DNA of 64,000 nt from Caulobacter sp. (GCA_017745235.1 JAGHZU010000004.1:186001-250000), one strand, 5' to 3'. Positions 8,284 through 18,654 are shown, counted from the first letter of the stretch. Notes: generated from the sequence alone by a model not told the origin. Numbers and translations: made by a program.

Positions 8284-9669
8284 ATGTTCCGTCACGCCTT
8301 GCTGGCCACGGCCGCCGTCCTTTCGCTCAGCGGCGCGGCGCGGGCCTCCGATCCCGCCCCCGGCCTGTCGGTGACGATCTACAACGACAACCTGGCCCTT
8401 GTGCAGGACGTGCGCCGGATCGACGTTGCCGGCGGCCGCCAGTCGCTGGAATTCAAGGACGTCTCGGCCAGCATCCGCCCCGAGACTGTCAGCCTCTCCG
8501 CCCCCGGCGTTTCGGTGGTCGAGCAGAACTTCGACTACGACCTGCTGACCCCCTCCAAGCTGATGGAGAAGGCGGTCGGTCGGCAGGTGAAGATCGTGCG
8601 CACCAACCCGGGCGACGGGAAGGAGACCACCGAGACCGCCACGGTGCTGGCCGCCAACGGCGGGGTGGTGCTGAAGATCGGCGACCGCATCGAGGTGTTG
8701 CGCGATGACGGCGTGCCCACCCGCGTGATCTTCGACAAGGTGCCCGAGACCCTGCGCGCGCGCCCCACCCTGTCGGTCAAGGTCGAGGCCGACAAGCCCG
8801 GCCCGCGCCTGGTCACGCTCAGCTACCTGACCACCAACCTCTCCTGGCAGGCCGATTACGTGGCCCTGTTCGACGAGGCCAAGGGCGCGATGGATCTGCA
8901 GGGCTGGATCACCCTGGGCAACACCACCGGCACGCCGTTCGAGAACGCCCAGACCCAGCTCGTAGCCGGCCAGGTCAACACCCTAAGCGCCGGCGGCGGC
9001 TATCGCCCGCAGCGTCGATCCGCCATGCAGTCTGCAGGGACCGAGAGCGGCGAGGACGACGCCGAGCGGGTGGCCGACTACTACGTCTATCCCCTGCCCG
9101 AACGGACCACGATCTCGTCCAACCAGAACAAGCAGGTCGGCTTCCTCAGCGCCCAGGGCGTGGCCGCCGCCAAGGCCTACGAGGTCCGCGAGTACGGCTT
9201 CGCCAGCCAGGCCAGCCCTCGCTCGGCCAATGTCGCCATCCAGTTCAGCAACGCCAAGCTGGCGGGGCTGGGCCGCCAGTTGCCGGCCGGCACGATGCGC
9301 ATCTACATGCGCGACAGGAACGGCGATCCCAAGTTCGTCGGCGAAAACCGCATAGATCACACCCCCGCCGGTTCGGAACTGTCGATCAAGACCGGCGACG
9401 CCTTCGACGTGACCAGCCAGGCCACCCTGGTCAGCGACGAGAAGATCTCCAAGACGCGTTCGCGGTACGCGATGAAATACCTGCTGCGCAACGCCCGCGC
9501 CCAGCCGGTGACCGTCGAGCTGCGCCAAGGCGGCCTGGGCCGGGACGGCAAGGTCAAGGACGAGAGCCTGGCCAGCCGCCGCATCGACGCCTCCACCCTG
9601 GGCTGGAGCGTGCCCGTGCCGGCCAACGGCGAGACCGAGCTGACCTTCACGGTCGAGACCGGCTGGTGA
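8284..9669 (+). CDS. Exported DUF4139-domain protein
   Basis: This is a 461-residue protein with a signal peptide (MFRHALLATAAVLSLSGAARA). It has the DUF4139 architecture: an N-terminal beta-rich domain (SVTIYNDNLALVQDVRRIDV, DVSASIRPETVSLSAPGVSVVEQNFDYDLL), the mid signature YLTTNLSWQADYVALF, and a C-terminal beta-sandwich ending in ELTFTVETGW. The family is secreted or periplasmic, of unknown biochemical role. The next gene is a paralogue that starts on the same GTGA, so the two arose by tandem duplication and are translationally coupled. Confidence 0.88.
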   Translation: MFRHALLATAAVLSLSGAARASDPAPGLSVTIYNDNLALVQDVRRIDVAGGRQSLEFKDVSASIRPETVSLSAPGVSVVEQNFDYDLLTPSKLMEKAVGRQVKIVRTNPGDGKETTETATVLAANGGVVLKIGDRIEVLRDDGVPTRVIFDKVPETLRARPTLSVKVEADKPGPRLVTLSYLTTNLSWQADYVALFDEAKGAMDLQGWITLGNTTGTPFENAQTQLVAGQVNTLSAGGGYRPQRRSAMQSAGTESGEDDAERVADYYVYPLPERTTISSNQNKQVGFLSAQGVAAAKAYEVREYGFASQASPRSANVAIQFSNAKLAGLGRQLPAGTMRIYMRDRNGDPKFVGENRIDHTPAGSELSIKTGDAFDVTSQATLVSDEKISKTRSRYAMKYLLRNARAQPVTVELRQGGLGRDGKVKDESLASRRIDASTLGWSVPVPANGETELTFTVETGW

Positions 9670-11348
9670 TCCGATCCTTCAGATCCTCCCCCTCCGGGGG
9701 AGGCGTCCGCGAAGCGGACGGAGGGGGCGTCGCCGCCCCCATCCCGGGCTCGCGCCTCCTCAAGGGCCGAAGCCTGGCGCTCGCCCTTTTGGCCGCCGCT
9801 TCCCCCGCCCTGGCCGACACCATCGTCTCGCCCGCCGCCGACAAGGTCGCGGTCACCCTCTACCGGGCCGACGCCGCGCCCTGGCAGTCGCTGTATCCCT
9901 GGCAACGCCAGCAGGCCGCGCGCGACGGCCTGATCCTGGTCACCGAGACCCGCACGGTCGAGCTGCCGGCCGGTCGACACACCCTGCGCTTCGCCGGCGT
10001 CGCCGACGCGGTCATCCCGCAGAGCGCCTCGGTCGAGGGCCTGGGCCGGGCCAGCGTGGTCGAGCGCAACTATGACTACGCCTTGCTCAGCCCCGGAACC
10101 CTTCTGGAGCGGTCGCTGGACCAGTCGGTCGGCGTGGTCCGGACCAATCCCAAGACCGGACGCCGCGTCGCCGAGCGCGCGGTCGTCCGCCAGGGCCCCA
10201 ACGGCGTGGTTCTGCAGACCGCGCAGGGCGTGGAGGCGCTGGGCTGTTCCGGCGGCGTCGAGGGCCTGGTCTTCGACCGCATCCCCGACGGCCTGTCCGA
10301 CAAGCCCGCCCTGTCGACCGTGATCGACGTCCCCGTCGCTGGCCGTGTCCAGCTGACCTTGTCCTACCTGGCCACCGGCGTGACCTGGCAGGCCGACTAC
10401 GTGGCGCGCATCCATCCCGATGGCCGCACCCTGGACCTGGGCGGCTGGCTGACCCTGGTCAACACCAGCGGCACGGGCTTCGCCGACGCCCCCACCCAGG
10501 CCGTGGCCGGCAAGCTGGCCCGTCAGCCGGTCGACGTGCGGCGCGGCGTGACCAAGCCGATCTCGCGCCAGTGCTGGCCCATGGGCACGACGACCGACGG
10601 CCTGGACGACGGCCTGGGCGGCGGCCGCGAGGAGATCATGGTCACCGCCATGCGGTCTATGGCTCCGCCCCCGCCTCCTCCGCCGCCACCGGCGCCGGCT
10701 ATGGAAAGGGCCGACAACGCCGCTCCGCTGGCCGAACAGTCCGAGCTGGGCGACTACAAGCTCTACACCCTGCCCGAACCGGTCACCGTCGCCGCCCGGC
10801 AGACCAAGCAGGTGGCCTTCCTTCGCCAGACCGACGTGGCCTTCCAGCGGCTCTACGTCTTCAACATCGCGCCGACGGCCGACTATGCCGACCCGGCCAT
10901 GATCACCGCCCCTTCGGTCACCCTGCGCCTGGAGAACAAGCCGGCCGCGGGCTTGGGCAAGCCGCTCCCCGCCGGTGCGGTGGCCGTGATGGAAACCGCC
11001 GCCGGCCGCCCCGCCTTCGCGGGCGAGCAGACCCTGCGCGACGTTGCGGTGGGCCAGCCCTTCGATCTGTCGATCGGCTCGGCCATGGACGTCTTGGTTC
11101 GGCCGACGCTGGTCGAGGACCGCAAGAGTCGCAAGGGCCGCGTGCGCCGCACCTACGAGGTCGAGCTGTCCAGCGCCAAGACCGCTCCCGTCACCGTCGA
11201 GGTCCGGGTGAGGTCCTATCCCCCCGGTTTCAAAGTGATTTCCGGCCCCGGCCGCTACGACATCCGCGACGGGTCGCCCGCCTGGCGACTGGATCTGCCG
11301 GCCGGAAGTCGCCGCACGGTGCGTTATGTGGTGGAATACGACTCCTAA
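9666..11348 (+). CDS. Second DUF4139-domain protein with unusual N-terminus
   Basis: This is a 560-residue paralogue of the preceding protein, sharing YLATGVTWQADYVARI and the NYDYALLSPGTLLERSLDQSVGVVRTNP block. It carries an internal linker with nine consecutive prolines (about residues 337-345). The start is odd. The only usable start seen is the GTG overlapping the upstream stop, and the first 30 or so codons run through a GC-rich palindromic repeat before a signal-peptide-like hydrophobic stretch (SLALALLAAASPALA). The repeat therefore seems to be translated in front of the export signal, or the true start is a non-standard codon downstream. Confidence 0.85.
   Translation: MIRSFRSSPSGGGVREADGGGVAAPIPGSRLLKGRSLALALLAAASPALADTIVSPAADKVAVTLYRADAAPWQSLYPWQRQQAARDGLILVTETRTVELPAGRHTLRFAGVADAVIPQSASVEGLGRASVVERNYDYALLSPGTLLERSLDQSVGVVRTNPKTGRRVAERAVVRQGPNGVVLQTAQGVEALGCSGGVEGLVFDRIPDGLSDKPALSTVIDVPVAGRVQLTLSYLATGVTWQADYVARIHPDGRTLDLGGWLTLVNTSGTGFADAPTQAVAGKLARQPVDVRRGVTKPISRQCWPMGTTTDGLDDGLGGGREEIMVTAMRSMAPPPPPPPPPAPAMERADNAAPLAEQSELGDYKLYTLPEPVTVAARQTKQVAFLRQTDVAFQRLYVFNIAPTADYADPAMITAPSVTLRLENKPAAGLGKPLPAGAVAVMETAAGRPAFAGEQTLRDVAVGQPFDLSIGSAMDVLVRPTLVEDRKSRKGRVRRTYEVELSSAKTAPVTVEVRVRSYPPGFKVISGPGRYDIRDGSPAWRLDLPAGSRRTVRYVVEYDS
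9685..9741. repeat. Palindromic repeat inside a coding region
   Basis: Three adjacent hairpins occur: CTCCCCCTCCGGGGGAG near 9686-9702, the perfect CGTCCGCGAAGCGGACG at 9704-9720, and GGGGGCGTCGCCGCCCCC at 9724-9741. The composition matches the palindromic intergenic repeats elsewhere in the window. Here it lies just after the GTG start of the second DUF4139 gene. Confidence 0.75.
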
Positions 11349-11366
11349 GCTGTCCGAGGAGCACCC

Positions 11367-11894
11367 GTGAACAAACCGATCCTGGAAACCTGGCTGGAGC
11401 GCGGCCTGTTCGCCTCGCGCTGGCTGATGGCGCCCTTCTACGTCGGCCTGGTGGTCGCCCTGGCCGCCCTGATCGTGGTGTTCTTCCAGGAGCTGTTCCA
11501 CGAACTGCCCCACCTGCTGGAGATGAAGCCCGAGGACGCGATCCTCATGGCCCTGTCCCTGATCGACCTGTCTCTGGCGGCCAACCTGCTGGTGATCGTC
11601 ATCCTGTCCGGCTACGAGAACTTCGTGTCCAAGATCGACACCGCCAGCCACGAGGACCGCCCCGAATGGATGGGCACGGTCGACTTCTCGGGCCTGAAGA
11701 TGAAGCTGATCGCCTCGATCGTGGCGATCTCGGCCATCGCCCTGCTGAAGGCCTTCCTGAAGCTGACCGAGCCCAATGTCGCCATCGATCAGCCCCGCCT
11801 GATGTGGCTGGTGATCGTGCACCTGTCGTTCGTGATCTCGGGCGTGCTGCTGGCCGCGATGGACTACATCAACGGCAAGGTCTCCAAGCACTAG
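11367..11894 (+). CDS. UPF0114 (YqhA-like) membrane protein
   Basis: This is a 175-residue inner-membrane protein with about four helices. It matches the UPF0114/TIGR00645 pattern: ERGLFASRWLMAPFYVGLV at the N-terminus, the central DLSLAANLLVIVILSGYENFVSKID, and a closing VHLSFVISGVLLAAMDYI. The function of the family is not established. It follows the DUF4139 pair by 18 bases and is probably in the same transcript. Confidence 0.9.
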   Translation: MNKPILETWLERGLFASRWLMAPFYVGLVVALAALIVVFFQELFHELPHLLEMKPEDAILMALSLIDLSLAANLLVIVILSGYENFVSKIDTASHEDRPEWMGTVDFSGLKMKLIASIVAISAIALLKAFLKLTEPNVAIDQPRLMWLVIVHLSFVISGVLLAAMDYINGKVSKH

Positions 11895-11958
11895 CCCCGC
11901 AACCTTGGCCGCGTCGGCGCGTTGGGACACTTCAAGCTTGAGTTCGGGGTGTTCCTGC

Positions 11959-12504
11959 GTGACCAAATCCAGTTTCAAGGGCCTGGCGGCCGTGGCCGTC
12001 GTCCTGGGCCTTCCGGCGGCCGCCTTTGCGCGGGAGGCGGTCGATCCCCAGCAGGTGGACCTGGCCAAGCTGATCGAGTGCCGCACCTATGACGTACCCA
12101 CCTACAACAGCTTCGGCTTCTGGCTGGCGGGAACCGAGGAGGCCCAGGCCCGCGCCAGCCTCGGCCTGACCGAGGTCAAGTCCGCCAACTTCATGCTCAT
12201 GGAATACGACCTGGCCAGGCCGATCACCGTGTTCGGCCGCCAGACCCGCCGCGTCGCCTTCACCAGTTCCGGCCCCATGGCCGTGCTGGACGAGGCCGAC
12301 CCGCACCCGCTGGCCAAGGCCCTGGGCGTGATCCCGGTCGTCGACGCGCCCGGCAAGTTCCTGGGCGAGGTGGTGGTCAGCGAGACCTCCGAGACCAGCG
12401 AGGGCTCGACGCTGAAGACCCGCGTCAGCCTGAACGTCTCGACCGTCACCACCCATCCGGGCAAGACCTTGGCCGGCTGCAGCTACACCCTGGAAATCCA
12501 ATGA
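11959..12504 (+). CDS. Exported hypothetical protein
   Basis: The GTG at 11959 gives VTKSSFKGLAAVAVVLGLPAAAFA, a good signal peptide, in an 181-residue product. The upstream in-frame ATG at 11905 would put a poorly matching extension in front of the signal. The mature part has two cysteines that may pair (IECRTYD near the start, AGCSYTLEI at the end) and looks beta-rich. It overlaps the next exported protein by four bases, so the two probably act together in the periplasm. No family is recognised. Confidence 0.75.
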   Translation: MTKSSFKGLAAVAVVLGLPAAAFAREAVDPQQVDLAKLIECRTYDVPTYNSFGFWLAGTEEAQARASLGLTEVKSANFMLMEYDLARPITVFGRQTRRVAFTSSGPMAVLDEADPHPLAKALGVIPVVDAPGKFLGEVVVSETSETSEGSTLKTRVSLNVSTVTTHPGKTLAGCSYTLEIQ

Positions 12505-13319
12505 TCCGCAGGCGTCTGGGCCCGACCTTGGCGTTCGCATTCCTGACGCCCGCGATCGCCGCCGCCCAGGACATCTACACGGGCACGCTGGCGGTCGAGC
12601 AGGACCGGCTGGTCCTGACGCGCTGCGACCTGGTCGAAAACCGCTACGTCCTGCGCGACGCGCCGGGCGAGACCGCCGTGGCCGACCTCAGGGCGCGCCT
12701 GCCGCGACTGGCCAAGCCGGTCTATGGCGAGGTGATCGGCAGCTATGTCGACGCCCCCGCCGATGGGGACGGCCAGGAGCAGAACCTGCTGGACGTGACC
12801 GCGATCGAAGGCGTCGAGGGCGGCCGATCCTGTCACCTGGGCGACCTGGGCGATCCGGCCGCCGCCAAGGACCTGGACGTGGCCCGCCAGACCCTGTCGG
12901 CCTCCTCGCCGCCGCGGATATCGGAGGACGCGTTCGGCCCCGTCCGCACAGCCGCCGTCGGCGAGGCCCTTGTCCCGCCCGGCGATTACGCCAAGGGTCC
13001 GGAAGAGCCCGATCCCGCCGCCTATCCGGCGGACGAAGCGGGGACGATCTACGACATCGCCTTCGCCGGGATGGACGGCGACCGGATCAGGTTCGAGGTG
13101 CGGGGCTATGCGGGCGGCGACTTCGAGCATGTCGCCGTTTCGCAGGAGCAGACCTCACCGGCCACGGTCTCCACGATCCACGTCCGCGACATCGTGCTGG
13201 AGATCCGGCAGGTCGACGCCGGGACGATCCGCTACAGCGCCCGGTGGGAGAAGGAACAGCGCGACGCTCCGGCCGACGGGGGAGACCCAGGGCCGGCGGT
13301 GGAAGCCGGCCGGCCCTGA
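12501..13319 (+). CDS. Exported hypothetical protein
   Basis: This is a 272-residue product with a signal peptide (MIRRRLGPTLAFAFLTPAIAAAQ) and an acidic mature region without recognisable motifs. It contains a proline/acidic stretch around residue 170 and a low-complexity C-terminus. Two cysteines (LTRCDLVEN and GRSCHLGDL) could form a disulfide. Its ATG overlaps the stop of the upstream exported protein. The convergent EipA gene ends seven bases beyond its stop. Confidence 0.75.
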   Translation: MIRRRLGPTLAFAFLTPAIAAAQDIYTGTLAVEQDRLVLTRCDLVENRYVLRDAPGETAVADLRARLPRLAKPVYGEVIGSYVDAPADGDGQEQNLLDVTAIEGVEGGRSCHLGDLGDPAAAKDLDVARQTLSASSPPRISEDAFGPVRTAAVGEALVPPGDYAKGPEEPDPAAYPADEAGTIYDIAFAGMDGDRIRFEVRGYAGGDFEHVAVSQEQTSPATVSTIHVRDIVLEIRQVDAGTIRYSARWEKEQRDAPADGGDPGPAVEAGRP

Positions 13320-13325
13320 ACAGGC

Positions 13326-13931
13326 CTAGAAGGGCAGGATGTTGCGCTGGCGGCTGTAGGCCAGGTAGCCGACGTTGGCGCCCAGGCGCAGACCCGCGCC
13401 CGCCCGGATCGGGGCCAGGGTGATGGTGTCGGCGCGCTGGTAGTTCACGCCCAGGCCGCCCACCAGATAGGCGCTGCCCTCGACGCCGGGGAAGCGGCGG
13501 AAGATGGCGTCCGGATACTGCAGGTTATAGCACAGGGTGAAGACGCGGCTGGCGTTGCCGCCCCAGTCCCAACCCACCGACGGTCCCTGCCAGAACACTT
13601 CCTGGGTTTCGCGAGCCTTCATGTAAAGCAGGCCGCGGCCGTAGCGCAGGCCGGCCACGAACGCGCCCGAGCCCTCCTCGCCCGCGATGTAGCCCGTGGG
13701 CTGGCCCTGGTCTCGGAAGATGCGCTCGATCGCGCCGCCGATCGTCTCGGCCGTCACGCCCAGGAAGTCCGAGCCCGTGCGGATCATCTCGTCGGCCGAG
13801 TAGGTCGAGGCCGCCCCGGTGTCGTATTGCGACTGGCGAGGCCGGTCGCCCGGGCGGTCCTGGGCGGTGCTGGCGCAGGCGCTCAGGCCGGCGGTGGCCA
13901 TACCGGAGAGGATCAACTTGCGACGGTCCAT
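13326..13931 (-). CDS. DUF1134 / EipA-family envelope protein
   Basis: This is a 201-residue protein of the DUF1134 family, whose Brucella member EipA supports envelope integrity. The N-terminus (MDRRKLILSGMATAGLSACAS) looks like a lipoprotein signal with a candidate lipobox SACAS. The family block follows: SADEMIRTGSDFLGVTAETIGGAIERIF, SVGWDWGGNASRVFTLCYNL and FRRFPGVEGSAYLVGGLGVNYQ. The role in envelope stability is inferred from the family. It is a single gene, divergent from lepA. Confidence 0.88.
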   Translation of the reverse strand: MDRRKLILSGMATAGLSACASTAQDRPGDRPRQSQYDTGAASTYSADEMIRTGSDFLGVTAETIGGAIERIFRDQGQPTGYIAGEEGSGAFVAGLRYGRGLLYMKARETQEVFWQGPSVGWDWGGNASRVFTLCYNLQYPDAIFRRFPGVEGSAYLVGGLGVNYQRADTITLAPIRAGAGLRLGANVGYLAYSRQRNILPF

Positions 13932-14150
13932 GTGTTTCTCTCGTGATTCCCGACAGTCGAGACCGTCGCAAGATTTTGAGTCGGGTTTGGGGCCAGGAGC
14001 TTAAAGCCGCGTTAACCATGGCGAAGAGGCTGTCCAGGGAACGTGGATACCCGGTGGTTTCCCTGGCGGCGGTCGATTGGCCGCCCCGGCCCTCGCGCGC
14101 GATCGTCCCAACCCCTCGCGAAACCCCGCAAATATGCTAGACGCAGCGCC

Positions 14151-15959
<1,809 letters not shown>

Positions 15960-16049
15960 TCCTCGTCCTGACCAGCTGAACAACCTTTACGTCCATAAAC
16001 CTCAAAAACACCTTTTGATCGCACGAGTCCCCCGCTAGGGTGCTCGCGC

Positions 16050-16072
16050 CTCGCCGAACAATGTTTGGCGAG
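16050..16072. promoter_or_regulatory. Inverted repeat upstream of reb operon
   Basis: CTCGCCGAAC (16050-16059) and GTTTGGCGAG (16063-16072) form a nearly perfect palindrome with one mismatch and a three-base centre, ending 28 bases before the first reb start codon. It could be a repressor operator or a hairpin in the 5' leader. The position fits control of the reb genes (inference). Confidence 0.5.
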
Positions 16073-16100
16073 CGCTTGCGCCATAGCAGCGAGGTTCTCG

Positions 16101-16478
16101 ATGGCCTTCCCGACCGCGGTCAACGACCAGATCACCGACTCCGTCACCCAGAGCAACGTCAAGGTGCTGGCCGACGCGCCGGCCGTGGCGATGGGCAACC
16201 TCTACCAGGCCACGGCCCAGGCCCTGGCCAACGCCGCGCACAACGCCACCAACGCCCAGCAGCAGAGCTACGTCACCGCCCAGGCCGCCACCACCATGGG
16301 CGTGGCCACGCTGTACGCGCTCGACACCGCTTCGACGGGCCTGGCGACCACCGACATCCTGGGCGGCGGCGTCCGCGGTCTGCAAGCGGTCGAGGTCCCG
16401 CCGGCTCCAGCGCCGGCCCCCGCGCCTGCGCCCGCGCCTGCGCCCGCGCCCACGTCGACCCCGCAAACCAAGGCCTGA
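16101..16478 (+). CDS. RebB-family R-body protein, Pro-Ala tailed
   Basis: This is a 125-residue member of the RebB ('killing trait') family, structural subunits of R-bodies, coiled protein ribbons that unroll with pH change. The core MAFPTAVNDQITDSVTQSNV, then LADAPAVAMGNLYQATAQALANAAHNA, is typical. It is longer than its neighbours because of a C-terminal (Pro-Ala)n tail of about 18 residues, absent from the other copies. It is the first gene of a five-gene run. R-body assembly is known for the family; expression here is inference. Confidence 0.9.
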   Translation: MAFPTAVNDQITDSVTQSNVKVLADAPAVAMGNLYQATAQALANAAHNATNAQQQSYVTAQAATTMGVATLYALDTASTGLATTDILGGGVRGLQAVEVPPAPAPAPAPAPAPAPAPTSTPQTKA

Positions 16479-16486
16479 GGCGCAGC

Positions 16487-16732
16487 ATGGCTTTCCCCAC
16501 CGCCGTCAACAACCAGATCACCGACGCCGTCACCCAGTCTGGCGTGCAGGTGCTGGCCGATGCGCCCGCCGTCGCCCTGGGCAGCCTCTACCAGGCCAAC
16601 GCCCAGGCCCTGGCCAACGCGGCCTTCAACGCCAGCAACAACCAGCAGCAGAGCTACGTCACCGCCCAGGCGGCGACGACCCAAGGCGTGATGACGCTGC
16701 TGGGACGCACCAACCCTCGACCCCAGGTCTAG
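16487..16732 (+). CDS. RebB-family R-body protein
   Basis: This is an 81-residue product nearly repeating the previous core: MAFPTAVNNQITDAVTQSGV, LYQANAQALANAAFNASNNQ, QAATTQGVMTLLG. It has the canonical RebB length and no added tail. The ATG lies eight bases after the upstream stop. The small size, alanine and glutamine richness and lack of a signal peptide fit a cytoplasmic ribbon subunit. Confidence 0.92.
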   Translation: MAFPTAVNNQITDAVTQSGVQVLADAPAVALGSLYQANAQALANAAFNASNNQQQSYVTAQAATTQGVMTLLGRTNPRPQV

Positions 16733-16750
16733 CCCGAAGGCGCTCTCCAG

Positions 16751-16999
16751 ATGGCATTTCCGACTGCGGTCAACAGCCAGATCACCGACGCCGTCACCCA
16801 GTCGGGGGTCCAGACCCTCGGCTCGGCCCCGGCGGTGGCCCTGGCCAACCTCTTCCAATCGACGGCCCATGCCTTGGCCCTGGCGGCGCTGAACGCCACC
16901 AGCGCCCAGCAGCAGATGCAGATCCTGCATCAGGCCGCCACCACCCAGGGCGTGGCCTTGCTCTACGCCCTGCCGATCGGGGACAAAAAATATGGCTAA
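16751..16999 (+). CDS. RebB-family R-body protein
   Basis: This is the third paralogue, 82 residues, beginning MAFPTAVNSQITDAVTQSGV and containing ALAALNATSAQQQMQILHQAATTQGVALL. It is more diverged in its middle than the first two (LANLFQSTAHALALAA in place of LYQ...ANAA). The last codons overlap the start of the next gene by eight bases, so the two are co-translated. Confidence 0.92.
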   Translation: MAFPTAVNSQITDAVTQSGVQTLGSAPAVALANLFQSTAHALALAALNATSAQQQMQILHQAATTQGVALLYALPIGDKKYG

Positions 17000-17531
17000 G
17001 ACCCCCCGCGGAACCCCGCCCAAGGCTGCGGCCGACCCGGCCGCAACCAAGGCCTCCCCAGCCGCTTCGAATACCGCTTCGACGACCGCTTCCCCGCCCC
17101 CGCGGCAGGGCGCCCCGAACGCTCAAGCCGCACAGGACGCCCAGAGGGCGGCGGGCGTCCAGGCCGCCAACGCCGCCGCCCAGGCGCACGCCGCCGCCAG
17201 CGCCGCCACGGCCGCCGCATCGACGGCGGGCGGGGCGAGCGAGGGCGTCCTCAACAGCCAGATCGTCGCCAGCCCGGTAGCCGCCGACGTGCTGAACCTT
17301 GGCCTGGCCCCGGCCGAAAGCATGGCGATGCTGGACGCGGTGATGGCCCAGACCCTGGGCATGGCCATGCACAACGCCGTCCTGCGCCAACAGGCCGACC
17401 GGATCGTCAGCCAGGCCGTCGTCAGCGCCGCCTGCGCCCGGATCCTCGAGCAGGCCGGCCTCCCCGCCGCGCCTCCGCCACCACCGCCCGTTCAATCCTC
17501 GCCCCAACCTTCGACGAGGAGGTCGTCATGA
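16992..17531 (+). CDS. Reb-like protein with Ala-rich N-terminal extension
   Basis: This is a 179-residue protein in which the C-terminal half resembles the RebB core (GVLNSQIVASPVAADVLNLG, then MAMLDAVMAQTLGMAMHNAVLRQQ). About 80 residues of Ala/Pro/Thr/Gln-rich low-complexity sequence precede the core, and a polyproline C-terminus follows it. Such tails may cap or cross-link the ribbon (inference). It overlaps both neighbours (8 and 4 bases), confirming a tight operon. Confidence 0.8.
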   Translation: MAKTPRGTPPKAAADPAATKASPAASNTASTTASPPPRQGAPNAQAAQDAQRAAGVQAANAAAQAHAAASAATAAASTAGGASEGVLNSQIVASPVAADVLNLGLAPAESMAMLDAVMAQTLGMAMHNAVLRQQADRIVSQAVVSAACARILEQAGLPAAPPPPPPVQSSPQPSTRRSS

Positions 17532-17872
17532 CCGCCACCGTGGATCCGTCGATCATCGACGCCCTGAACCAGGCCCAGACGGCGACCATGACCCCGCAGG
17601 TCGTGCTGGCCAGCGGGGCGGGCAAGGCCTACCAGATGGTGGCCCAGGCCTGCGCCCTGGCCGTACAGGACGCCGTCGACAGCCTGCGCAACACCAACAC
17701 CCTGGCCGACACGGCCGCCGCGGCGGCCCTGTCGCAGCTCTCCGCCACGGGCGATCCCCAATATGTCGCCATCCTCAAGGCCACGGCCGAGATGAAGACG
17801 GCCGCGGTGGAGAGCTTCCGGGCGGCCACGGTCGCAGCCGGCGAAACGCTGAAGAGCTTTCCCGCCGGCTGA
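17528..17872 (+). CDS. Reb-operon associated protein
   Basis: This is a 114-residue protein that opens SIIDALNQAQTATMTPQVVL and continues ASGAGKAYQMVAQACALAVQ, DAVDSLRNTNTLADTAAAAAL and YVAILKATAEM. It is more distant from the RebB core but has a similar length, a helical and alanine-rich character, and an ATGA overlap with the upstream gene. Similar proteins commonly accompany RebB genes as I recall; an alignment would settle it. It is the last gene of the operon, and a GST gene starts 63 bases later. Confidence 0.75.
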   Translation: MTATVDPSIIDALNQAQTATMTPQVVLASGAGKAYQMVAQACALAVQDAVDSLRNTNTLADTAAAAALSQLSATGDPQYVAILKATAEMKTAAVESFRAATVAAGETLKSFPAG

Positions 17873-17935
17873 GGGCCTGGACGACGCGGTCGAACGGGAT
17901 CAAGCAGGGGCGCCCGCCATCCGGAAGGTCGCCCC

Positions 17936-18559
17936 ATGCTGAAGATCCTCGGCCGCACTTCGTCGCTCAACGTGCGCAAGGTGCTTTGGACCTGCGACGA
18001 GCTGGGCCTGGCTTACGAGCGCGAGGACTGGGGGATGGGCTTCGCCTCGACCCGCTCGCCCGAGTTCCTGGCCCTCAATCCCAACGGCCTTGTGCCCGTG
18101 CTGATCGACGAGGACGGCGTGATCAGCGAGTCCAACACCATCTGCCGCTACCTGGCCGCCCGTTACGGCGGCGGCCGGCTGCTGCCCGACGCGCCGCGCG
18201 CCCGGGCCGGGGTCGAGCAATGGATGGACTGGCAGGCCACCGACCTCAACGCCGCCTGGCGCTACGCCTTCCCCGCCCTGGCCCGACGCATGCCCGGCTA
18301 TGACGATCCCGCCCACATCGCCGAAAGCGTGGCCGCCTGGAACGCCATCCTGCACGTGCTGGAGCAGCGCCTGGCTGAGACCGGCGCCCACGCAGCCGGC
18401 CACGACTTCACCCTGGCCGATATCGTGCTGGGCCTGTCCGTCCACCGCTGGCTGCGTACCCCCATGGAACGCGACGACCTGCCCGCCGTGCGCGCCTACT
18501 ACGATCGCCTCAGGCAGCGCCCGGCTTTTGGGCCGTGGTCGCAGGACGACGTTCCCTGA
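17936..18559 (+). CDS. Glutathione S-transferase family protein
   Basis: This is a 207-residue cytosolic GST. The N-terminal thioredoxin-fold domain begins MLKILGRTSSLNVRKVLWTC, with Ser9/Ser10 positioned as the possible activating residue, and contains the conserved cis-Pro segment NPNGLVPVLID and ESNTICRYLAARYG. A helical C-terminal domain follows with the capping motif FTLADIVLGLSVHRWL. The substrate is unknown. It lies after the reb operon but seems unrelated to it. Confidence 0.92.
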   Translation: MLKILGRTSSLNVRKVLWTCDELGLAYEREDWGMGFASTRSPEFLALNPNGLVPVLIDEDGVISESNTICRYLAARYGGGRLLPDAPRARAGVEQWMDWQATDLNAAWRYAFPALARRMPGYDDPAHIAESVAAWNAILHVLEQRLAETGAHAAGHDFTLADIVLGLSVHRWLRTPMERDDLPAVRAYYDRLRQRPAFGPWSQDDVP

Positions 18560-18654
18560 CTCCGTCTCGTGTCCTGCACGCCTCGCCGTCAATTCGGCCC
18601 CTTGACCCTCGCGCCGAAACCAAGGCCTAGGCGGCGCAGCAACAGGAGCTTGAT

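Noticed and set aside
8284-11348. Single gene split by a nonsense codon into two DUF4139 halves
   Set aside because: Each product has its own signal-like segment and a full DUF4139 domain, so tandem duplication explains it better.
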